Assembly (NCBI GenBank): GCA_002389175.1
Contig: DGNZ01000106.1
Location: forward strand, 1-13,000
Direction: 5' to 3'
Source: Rhodospirillaceae bacterium UBA4479
GTDB taxonomy: Bacteria > Pseudomonadota > Alphaproteobacteria > Rhodospirillales > Casp-alpha2
DNA: 13,000 nt
Made by a program: the position numbers and the translations under genes. Of this stretch, positions 7,139 through 13,000 are shown piece after piece. Positions within the stretch are counted from its first letter, which is position 1; the number at the start of each line of letters is the position of its first letter. The notes beneath the pieces are model-generated. The model searched no databases and was not told the origin of the DNA. It was given only the letters and a program-made list of their open reading frames with translations.

Positions 7139-9664
7139 TTAGTCATTTCGCAGATATGGGGCTGTTTTCATCCCTAAAATCCGCCACGATCCGGCCAATC
7201 CAAACCCGATTGTGGCCGCCAAAGCCAAAACGACAGTCATTCCCGCATCTATCGGCAGCCACACCCAATCCATCCGCATCAGGAACGTAATCACCCCCCA
7301 CGATGCCAATGTGCCAACGCCGACAGCAGCCAGTCCGGTGATTAAACCCAGCACGCCATATTCTAAAATGAACATGGCTGCGATGCGGCGACGGGTCGCG
7401 CCCAAGACTTTAAAGACGACCGCATCAAACGTGCGGCGACGCTGCCCAGCGGCCAAGGCCCCTGCCAGCACAATGGCACCCGCGATCACGGTGACCCCGG
7501 CGACGGAACGGATCGCGCCACTGATGCCCTCTAATAACTTGGCGGCGGCCTGCAGGGCTTCGCGCACCTGCACGGCAGATACATTATCGAACGCATCGGT
7601 GACGGCGCGTTCCAGAACTTTTTCCGCATCGGGTGTCGCGTTGGCAGCAGCGATGTGGGTGTGCGGTGCGCCTTCTAAAACACCCGGCGAAAGCACCACG
7701 GCGAAATCGAACCGCAGCGATCCCCAATCAATATCACGCAAGGATGCGATCTCGGCTTTGATCTCGCGACCCAACACATTGATGGTGAGCGAATCACCGA
7801 CCCCGACGCCAAAACCGTCCGCCAATTTGGAATCAAAACTGATCAACGGCGGCCCGGCATAATCGCTTGGCCACCATTCGCCGGCAACCAGTTCAGTGTT
7901 CGGCTTCATGGCAGCGGTCGAGCTAAAAGCACGGTCACCGCGCAGCGCCCATTGGTTTTCAGGCGGCACGTTTTTTGGATCGGCGGCAACGCCATTGATT
8001 TCAACGATGCGCCCCCGCACCACGGGCTCGCGGATCAAACCCGAAACCCCGGGTGTGGTGTTCACAATGCGATCGAACTCTTCGACCTGATGCGGTTGAA
8101 TATCGATGAAGAAATAGGCCGGCGCTTCGTTGGGCAGGCGTTCAGATATCTGCTGCGACACGTTGCCTTCGATTTGGATCACGGCGACTAAAACCGACAG
8201 TCCCAGGCCCAATGATAAGATCACACCCGGTGCGGCGGACCCAGGGCGATAAACGTTTGCCAAGACCAACCGCAACAGCGCGTTGCTGGGTTTTAACCTT
8301 CGGCTCACGGCGATCAGTGCGGCCCCGGTCAGACGCAACAGACCAAATGTCGCCAATGCACCCAAGATGAACCAAAATGCAAAGCGCGGATCGGTCGCGG
8401 TGAAAAACACCAGTGCCGCCAAGATGGCGATCCCGACACCAATCCAGACCAGAAAAAATAATGGCGGGCGCTGCGCCAATGGCTGCGCGGCGGCGCGGAA
8501 TAAATCACGCGGCGATACCTGACGTGCGCGACCGATGGGCCACAGTGCTGCCGTGATCGCAATCACCACACCGAATGCGGCGGCGGCGATGATGGCGCTG
8601 GGATATAGGGCGATCTCGGGTCGTACCGGAAGCGTATCGGCAAAGGTGCCCAGCAATGCAGCTGGCAGTGCGATCCCCCCGACAATCCCGACCACGATGC
8701 CAATCCCGGCCAGGCACAAAAGCTGCAGCAGATAAATGCTGACGATCAACTGTGAATCAGCGCCCAGACATTTGAGGGCAGCGATGGTGCGTGTTTTGCT
8801 TTCAAGATATGCAGTGACAGCGCGGGTGATGCCAACGCCGCCGACCAACAATACGGTATAACCCACAAAGCTCATGAACAGGGTCAGACGGTCGATGAAA
8901 CGTTGCACGCCGGGAGCGGCCTCGTCCGTGCCGCGAATGCGCCATCCGGCATCGGGGAATGCGGTGGTTAAATCTTCACGCCAAGCCTTGGTATCGGTTC
9001 CTGCAGGTAATGTCAGACGATAGTAATGGCGGATCAGGCTGCCGGGCTGTATCAGGCCAGTCGCTTCCAGGGCGTCCGTGGCGATCATCAGCCGGGGCCC
9101 AAAGTTCACCATGTTGGTGACGCGGTCGGGTTCCTTGTCGATGGTGCCCGCGATGCGGAACTGGGCTTTGCCGACCCGCACCAGATCACCGATCTCGACT
9201 TCCAGCTTTTCCAAAAGGTTGGGGTCAACCAGAGCCCCGGCGTGGCCATCACGCATGGCCAACGCATCCTGCACCCTGGCCGTAGGGGTCATTTTTAATT
9301 CACCCGCCAGCGGATACATATTATCAACGGCCTTTAACTGAATTAATGTGCGTTCCTTGGTCCCCACGGTGGAAACCGCCATCGCGCGCATGCCGACGGC
9401 TTTTGAAATCGCGTCCGACGTTTGATCAAGGTAGGCATATTCCTCGGCAGATGTGGGGCGATGCACCAAGCGCAGTTCAACATCACCGCCCAACAATTGT
9501 TTGGCATCGGCCCGCAACCCACCAATGATCGCTGAACTGGACCAGCCAACGGCGGCAATTGCGCCGACGCCTAATGCCAGGCACGCTAAGAACACGCGAA
9601 AGCCTTTGATGCCACCGCGCATTTCGCGCTGCGACAAGCGCCATGCCAGGGATAAATTTGTCAT
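7139..9664 (-). CDS. ybbP: ABC transporter permease, YbbP type (FtsX/MacB-like)
   Basis: This 841-residue inner-membrane permease of the MacB/FtsX mechanotransmission superfamily partners with the ATPase encoded just upstream. About ten membrane helices can be placed (near 23-45, 260-281, 307-335, 355-375, 403-422, 429-452, 478-497, 718-740, 765-790 and 806-826), with two large periplasmic regions (46-258 and 498-715). That duplicated FtsX layout is the YbbP architecture, and the E. coli protein is of similar size. Two cytoplasmic coupling segments, ALKCLGA (296-302) and VFKVLGA (750-756), match the repeats that contact the ATPase. The ybbA stop is nine bases before the start ATG, and the TAG stop overlaps the weak AGGG of the ybbP RBS, so the two genes should be co-translated. 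Its link to tesA suggests work on hydrophobic or lipid-derived molecules rather than classic export; the substrate is not known from sequence. Confidence 0.9.
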   Translation of the reverse strand: MTNLSLAWRLSQREMRGGIKGFRVFLACLALGVGAIAAVGWSSSAIIGGLRADAKQLLGGDVELRLVHRPTSAEEYAYLDQTSDAISKAVGMRAMAVSTVGTKERTLIQLKAVDNMYPLAGELKMTPTARVQDALAMRDGHAGALVDPNLLEKLEVEIGDLVRVGKAQFRIAGTIDKEPDRVTNMVNFGPRLMIATDALEATGLIQPGSLIRHYYRLTLPAGTDTKAWREDLTTAFPDAGWRIRGTDEAAPGVQRFIDRLTLFMSFVGYTVLLVGGVGITRAVTAYLESKTRTIAALKCLGADSQLIVSIYLLQLLCLAGIGIVVGIVGGIALPAALLGTFADTLPVRPEIALYPSAIIAAAAFGVVIAITAALWPIGRARQVSPRDLFRAAAQPLAQRPPLFFLVWIGVGIAILAALVFFTATDPRFAFWFILGALATFGLLRLTGAALIAVSRRLKPSNALLRLVLANVYRPGSAAPGVILSLGLGLSVLVAVIQIEGNVSQQISERLPNEAPAYFFIDIQPHQVEEFDRIVNTTPGVSGLIREPVVRGRIVEINGVAADPKNVPPENQWALRGDRAFSSTAAMKPNTELVAGEWWPSDYAGPPLISFDSKLADGFGVGVGDSLTINVLGREIKAEIASLRDIDWGSLRFDFAVVLSPGVLEGAPHTHIAAANATPDAEKVLERAVTDAFDNVSAVQVREALQAAAKLLEGISGAIRSVAGVTVIAGAIVLAGALAAGQRRRTFDAVVFKVLGATRRRIAAMFILEYGVLGLITGLAAVGVGTLASWGVITFLMRMDWVWLPIDAGMTVVLALAATIGFGLAGSWRILGMKTAPYLRND

Positions 9665-9673
9665 GTGAATGCC

Positions 9674-10384
9674 CTAGTCCGCTGCAGCGACGATGGAGGT
9701 ATCGTCTGCAACGATTTTGCCATCCGCGATGGAAATCCGCCGTCCGCATTTATCGGCCAAGCGCATTTCATGGGTCACCAAAACAAGCGTTGTGCCATTG
9801 CGATCATGTATTCCAAACATCAGGTCCATGATCTTCTCGCCCGTCTCGCCGTCCAAATTTCCCGTCGGCTCGTCGGCCAAAATCAATGCGGGGCGCGGTG
9901 CCAGGGCACGGGCCAGGGCGACGCGTTGTTGTTCACCGCCCGATAATTGTCCCGGATAATGGGTGATGCGATGGCCGAGACCGACTTCGGTGAGTGCTTC
10001 TTCGGCGCGGTTGAATGGGTCATCCCCCCCGCTGAGTTCCAACGGCAGCGCGACGTTTTCCAGTGCCGTCATGTTGGGGATCAAATGGAAATCTTGGAAC
10101 ACGATACCGATGGTGTTCCCACGGACCTTTGCCAACTCGTCTTCGCTTTTGCCATCGAACGTGATATCTGCGACACGGACGGATCCTTTGGTTGCGCGTT
10201 CCAATCCGGCCAAGATCATCAACAGTGATGTTTTGCCAGACCCGGACGGCCCGACAATTCCTACGGTTTCTCCCTGACCGACAGTTAAGTCGATACCGCG
10301 CAAAATCTCTACCGGGCCAGCATCGCTCGACAAGGTCAGTTCGACATCGTTAAGTTGAATCAGTGAAGAATCTGCAGACGTCAT
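9674..10384 (-). CDS. ybbA: ABC transporter ATP-binding protein, YbbA/LolD type
   Basis: This 236-residue ATPase energises the YbbP permease. It contains a complete nucleotide-binding domain: Walker A GPSGSGKTS (45-53), Q-loop Gln97 in VFQDFHLIPN, signature LSGGEQQR (137-144), Walker B LILADEP with the catalytic Glu162, D-loop GNLD, and His195 in LVTHE. The FHLIPNMTALENV segment and overall length match the LolD/MacB/YbbA subfamily. The start is uncertain. ATG 10384 fits the family length with a weak GGAA upstream; an in-frame ATG at 10426 would add 14 residues and almost touch tesA. The first choice leaves 64 bases between the two divergent genes. LolD itself would be expected next to lolC/lolE; the divergent tesA and the YbbP-like partner argue for YbbA. 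Confidence 0.92.
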   Translation of the reverse strand: MTSADSSLIQLNDVELTLSSDAGPVEILRGIDLTVGQGETVGIVGPSGSGKTSLLMILAGLERATKGSVRVADITFDGKSEDELAKVRGNTIGIVFQDFHLIPNMTALENVALPLELSGGDDPFNRAEEALTEVGLGHRITHYPGQLSGGEQQRVALARALAPRPALILADEPTGNLDGETGEKIMDLMFGIHDRNGTTLVLVTHEMRLADKCGRRISIADGKIVADDTSIVAAAD

Positions 10385-10448
10385 GTTTAATTCCGGTTTC
10401 TCATGCGTATATAGGTCGAGTGGCATAATGATAGGGCCCAGTTATTTG
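10385..10448. promoter_or_regulatory. Divergent ybbA/tesA intergenic region, probable shared promoter
   Basis: This 64-base space must serve both transcripts unless transcription enters from outside. A symmetric TATATA (10408-10413) could act as a -10 in either direction, and CATAAT (10424-10429) is a second option for tesA. Neither has a convincing -35. Promoters this close would overlap, which would make the two operons compete or respond together. Confidence 0.3.
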
Positions 10449-11117
10449 ATGGATATGCGCCAAATTCTAAGAAATTCAATGCACGGTCTTGTGATCGCAC
10501 TTTGCGTCACGGTTATCTCATTTACGGCGCAGGCCGCGAATTCGATCACCCTTGTGGTTTTTGGTGATAGTTTGAGTGCCGGGTACGGCCTGGAAAAAGC
10601 GCACGCGTTCCCGACCCGATTGGGCCAGGCGCTGGATGCCAAGGGCTATGACGTCAACGTCGTGAACGCGGGTGTGTCTGGCGATACGACCGCTGGTGGG
10701 CGGTCCCGGTTGGCCTGGACGTTGGGCGAAGACGTTGATGCGGTGATTTTGGAACTGGGGGCAAATGATGCGCTGCGCGGTCTGGGCACCGAACAGGCGT
10801 ACCGGAATCTAGCCGCCATGCTACAGGTTTTGGCCGACAAGAATATCCCCGCATTGTTAGCGGGTATGCGCGCGCCGCCCAACATGGGTGAAGATTATGG
10901 CAAAGCCTTTGATCAGGTGTATCAGCGCTTGGTGGCCGAATTTGATGTGGTGTTCTATCCGTTTTTTTTAGAAGGCGTCGCGGCAAATCCAGCGTTGAAC
11001 ATAGAAGACGGCATTCACCCCAACCCGGCTGGCGTTGATGTGATTGTTGATCGCATCCTCCCCGATGTTGAAACCTTGTTAAAAAAGGCTGGTGCCAATG
11101 TCGGTGGTGCCTCGTGA
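10449..11117 (+). CDS. tesA: Periplasmic SGNH esterase / lysophospholipase, TesA family
   Basis: TesA-type enzymes hydrolyse acyl-CoA thioesters, aryl esters and lysophospholipids in the periplasm. From ATG 10449 the protein has 222 residues, including a signal peptide with a hydrophobic core (HGLVIALCVTVISF) and probable cleavage after AQA (residue 29). The SGNH blocks are intact: GDSLS with nucleophile Ser41 (block I), Gly75 in NAGVSGDT (block II), Asn106 in GAND (block III), and Asp187/His190 in EDGIHPN (block V). In-frame ATGs at 10428 and 10455 are alternatives; AGGG at 10433-10436 lies somewhat far from 10449, so the start is not firm. It is divergent from ybbA-ybbP, as in E. coli, and its stop overlaps the next gene's start by four bases. 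A related arylesterase with another preference is possible. Confidence 0.92.
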   Translation: MDMRQILRNSMHGLVIALCVTVISFTAQAANSITLVVFGDSLSAGYGLEKAHAFPTRLGQALDAKGYDVNVVNAGVSGDTTAGGRSRLAWTLGEDVDAVILELGANDALRGLGTEQAYRNLAAMLQVLADKNIPALLAGMRAPPNMGEDYGKAFDQVYQRLVAEFDVVFYPFFLEGVAANPALNIEDGIHPNPAGVDVIVDRILPDVETLLKKAGANVGGAS

Positions 11118-12247
11118 GTTATTTCCAAATTGCGTTTTCAAACTCCGATGATCCAGCGGCGATCTCTTCTGAGCTTTGCGATGGGTTGAGTGCAACAAAA
11201 GGCTCACCCCTCAACAGTGTCGAGCATGGTGGCCTGGGCGTGTTGTACGCAACCGATGTGGTCGGCGATCAGCTCCAAAACATCGTGGCGTCACTGAAGC
11301 TGGCCACGGGTGTCGATATTTGGATCGGCACGTTGGGGGTGGGTGTCGTGGCTAACGAGCGCGCGGCGTTCGATCGGCCCGCCGCCGTCGCGATGATTTT
11401 GGATATCCCGTCGAGTGATTATCGCATGCTACCGATCAGCCCGATCCCCGGCAGCCTGCCCGAAGATGTTCAGCAATGGGTTGAGACCGTTCGCCCAAGT
11501 AGCGGCCTTGTTCATGCCGACCCCTCGTCGCCGACCATTGCGACCATGATCGAAGGCATTGCGGAACGCACCGGGGCGTATTTGGTTGGTGGCCTGACGT
11601 GTTCACGCGGCCCCCAGCATCAATTGGCAGGCGATGTGGGCAGCGGTGGATTATCGGGTGCTTTGTTTTCGCCCGATATTGCGGTGACGGCGGGACTGTC
11701 GCAGGGCTGTAGCCCGCTTGGCCCAACGCGACAGATCACAGCCGGCGAATCCAACATTGTGTATGAGCTGGATGGACGTCCGGCGATTGATGTTTTCAAA
11801 GAAGACATCGGCGAAATGCTGGCCCGCGACCTGCAGCGCGCGGCAGGCTATGTGCATGTGGCGTTTCCTGTCAGCGGGGCCGACACGGCGGATTACATGG
11901 TGCGCGATTTGATGGGGATTGATCCCGAAAGCGGCTGGCTCGGTGTTGGTTCGGAAATCACGGTCGGGGATCGGATAATGTTTGTGCGCCGTGATCCGGT
12001 GAGTGCGCAAAAAGATCTGGGCCGGATGTTACGCGACGTCAAAAAACGCCTGCCCGGTCCGGCGCGTGGCGCGATTTATATATCGTGCGTGGCGCGTGGC
12101 CCCAGCATGTTTGGCGACGAAGAAACCGAGGCCGAGATCGTCTCGGACGGTTTGGGTGGGACGCCGGTGATTGGTTTCTATGCCAGCGGCGAAATCTGCC
12201 ACGACCGGATTTATGGTTATACCGGCGTGCTGTTGGTGTTTGGGTGA
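11114..12247 (+). CDS. FIST domain protein (FIST_N plus FIST_C), putative small-ligand sensor
   Basis: FIST domains are predicted to sense small molecules, perhaps amino acids, and occur alone or fused to signalling modules. This 377-residue protein has both halves and nothing else. FIST_N spans about 35-200, with VDIWIGTLGVGVVANE (67-82) in the position of the usual ligand-loop motif, and FIST_C spans about 220-370, ending in the typical PVIGFYASGEI...GYTGVLLVF (351-376). There is no signal peptide, membrane segment or output domain, so it is a soluble cytoplasmic protein. The start is GTG in the overlap GTGA (11114-11117), shared with the tesA stop. This strongly suggests translational coupling and a working relationship with TesA/YbbAP. 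The domain assignment is confident; ligand and partner are unknown. An 87-base gap separates it from the next gene. Confidence 0.85.
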   Translation: MSYFQIAFSNSDDPAAISSELCDGLSATKGSPLNSVEHGGLGVLYATDVVGDQLQNIVASLKLATGVDIWIGTLGVGVVANERAAFDRPAAVAMILDIPSSDYRMLPISPIPGSLPEDVQQWVETVRPSSGLVHADPSSPTIATMIEGIAERTGAYLVGGLTCSRGPQHQLAGDVGSGGLSGALFSPDIAVTAGLSQGCSPLGPTRQITAGESNIVYELDGRPAIDVFKEDIGEMLARDLQRAAGYVHVAFPVSGADTADYMVRDLMGIDPESGWLGVGSEITVGDRIMFVRRDPVSAQKDLGRMLRDVKKRLPGPARGAIYISCVARGPSMFGDEETEAEIVSDGLGGTPVIGFYASGEICHDRIYGYTGVLLVFG

Positions 12248-12257
12248 TCTGCGTCAC

Positions 12258-12287
12258 TTGACAGTTGGGGGGCGCTGCACCCATTTA
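12258..12287 (+). promoter_or_regulatory. Weak candidate promoter for the aldo/keto reductase gene
   Basis: A perfect TTGACA (12258-12263) begins ten bases past the FIST stop. The best -10 at 18 bases is CATTTA (12282-12287), a poor match. No terminator hairpin with a T run lies between the two genes, so read-through is equally possible. Confidence 0.25.
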
Positions 12288-12334
12288 AACGCCAGCCAGA
12301 AACACCCTCTCGACGAACTTCCAAGGACCTCTCC

Positions 12335-13000
12335 ATGCACATGAATACCCTCGGCCGGACCGACATCCGGGTTAGCCGCATTTGCCTCGGCACCATGACG
12401 TTTGGCGCGCAAAACGACCAAGACTCCTCTTTTCGTTTGATGGACATCGCGTTTGAGCGTGGTGTGAATTTCTTTGATTCCGCCGAAATGTATTCGTTCC
12501 CGGCCAGCGCCGAAACTCAGGGTAAAAGCGAAGAAATTTTGGGGGCTTGGATCAACGCACGAGGGTTGCGCGATAAAGTCGTGATCGCAACCAAGGTGAC
12601 GGGACCCGGTGGGCGGTTCGAACATATCCGGGGCGGTGATTTGAAATTCACCCGTGCCCAGGTGGCCGAGGCCGTTGATCTCAGCCTGAAGCGCATGGGC
12701 ACCGATGTCATCGATTTGTATCAGACGCATTGGCCGGAACGCGGTGCGAACTATTTTGGCAAACGTGGCTATAGCCACGATCCAGCCGATACGGATTGGA
12801 CACCCATTGCCGAGGTCGTGGCCGCGATGGAAGAACAAGTCCAGGCCGGGAAAATCCGCGCCTTTGGCGTGTCCAACGAAACGCCGTGGGGTGTCATGGA
12901 ACATTTACGGTTGGGCGGTGAAGGGTCAACTCGTGTCGCTGCGATTCAAAACCCCTATAACCTTTTAAACCGGACGTTCGAAGTCGGCTTGGCCGAAATG
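12335..13000 (+). CDS. tas: NADP(H)-dependent aldo/keto reductase, Tas-like, 3' end outside window
   Basis: This open frame of 222 codons runs to the window edge without a stop. It encodes the N-terminal part of a TIM-barrel aldo/keto reductase, a cytoplasmic NADPH-dependent carbonyl reductase. The catalytic tetrad is visible: Asp48, Tyr53 (in DSAEMYSFPA), Lys87 (IATKVTGPGG) and His132 (LYQTHWPER). The AEMY, YQTHWP, GKRGYS, GVSNET and NPYNLLNRTFEVGLAEM stretches follow the E. coli Tas protein closely, which is why I name it tas. Members of this family are usually about 345 residues, so roughly one third is missing here. ATG 12335 is chosen over ATG 12341 because AGGA (12324-12327) is seven bases upstream. 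Tas was found as a suppressor of tyrosine auxotrophy in E. coli; the physiological substrate is uncertain. Confidence 0.9.
   Translation, partial: MHMNTLGRTDIRVSRICLGTMTFGAQNDQDSSFRLMDIAFERGVNFFDSAEMYSFPASAETQGKSEEILGAWINARGLRDKVVIATKVTGPGGRFEHIRGGDLKFTRAQVAEAVDLSLKRMGTDVIDLYQTHWPERGANYFGKRGYSHDPADTDWTPIAEVVAAMEEQVQAGKIRAFGVSNETPWGVMEHLRLGGEGSTRVAAIQNPYNLLNRTFEVGLAEM

Noticed and set aside
7212..7862. Plus-strand open frame of 216 codons
   Set aside because: It is antisense to ybbP; the low-complexity Ala/Pro/Thr-rich translation is typical of a shadow frame.
7959..7976. CAGGCGGCAC followed by a T run, resembling the tRNA-Thr 3' end (31-49), as a possible attachment-site repeat
   Set aside because: It lies inside the ybbP coding frame, encodes an ordinary PPEN stretch, and differs right after ten bases. 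No integrase or island genes lie between the copies.
12254..12904. Long open frame of 216 codons on the minus strand
   Set aside because: It lies antisense to the clear Tas-like reductase, has no RBS, and its translation shows no recognisable domain. It is a by-product of the codon bias of the real gene.
1..13000. CRISPR arrays, insertion sequences, toxin-antitoxin pairs or prophage genes
   Set aside because: I saw no regularly spaced repeats, transposase or integrase motifs, or phage-type small gene clusters; all large frames are accounted for by cellular genes.

Overview
The window looks like ordinary chromosomal DNA from a Gram-negative bacterium of moderate G+C content. An alphaproteobacterium near the Rhodospirillales fits best. 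That placement is inferred from the gene families, protein style and promoter/RBS style, not from a marker gene. There is no sign of phage, transposon, integrase, CRISPR or plasmid functions.

Layout, left to right. (1) Positions 1-42 are the 3' half of a tRNA-Thr whose 5' half lies outside the window, followed by a T run. (2) Positions 57-113 (-) hold an 18-codon ORF behind a near-perfect Shine-Dalgarno sequence. (3) Positions 251-1540 (+) encode a CPA1-type Na+(K+)/H+ antiporter. (4) A 391-base gap, unusually AT-rich and full of repeats, carries a good -10 box and candidate operators. (5) Positions 1932-4982 (+) encode a large membrane-anchored Cache-HAMP-GAF-HD-GYP protein, a candidate cyclic-di-GMP phosphodiesterase. 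(6) Positions 4990-6168 (-) encode an M20 amidohydrolase, tail-to-tail with the HD-GYP gene. (7) Positions 6274-7008 (-) encode a Bax inhibitor-1/YccA family membrane protein with a clear terminator. (8) Positions 7139-10384 (-) encode a two-gene ABC exporter-like operon, ybbA (ATPase) then ybbP (permease). (9) Positions 10449-12247 (+), divergent from it, encode tesA (periplasmic SGNH esterase/lysophospholipase) and a FIST-domain sensor protein whose GTG start overlaps the tesA stop. (10) Positions 12335-13000 (+) are the first 222 codons of a Tas-like aldo/keto reductase that runs off the end.

How the genes relate. The tesA / ybbA-ybbP divergent block is a conserved arrangement also found in Escherichia coli. 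It suggests that the periplasmic hydrolase and the mechanotransmission-type ABC transporter act together on membrane-derived or hydrophobic esters. The FIST gene appears translationally coupled to tesA, which is the least expected link here. The HD-GYP protein is a stand-alone signalling receptor; its promoter region suggests regulated expression. The antiporter, the amidohydrolase and the Bax inhibitor-like protein look like independent housekeeping or stress units.

I did not find a clearly new multi-gene system. The best second looks are the roughly 150-residue insertion inside the HD-GYP catalytic domain, the tesA-FIST coupling, the 18-codon ORF beside the tRNA, and the structured leaders upstream of the HD-GYP and Bax inhibitor genes.
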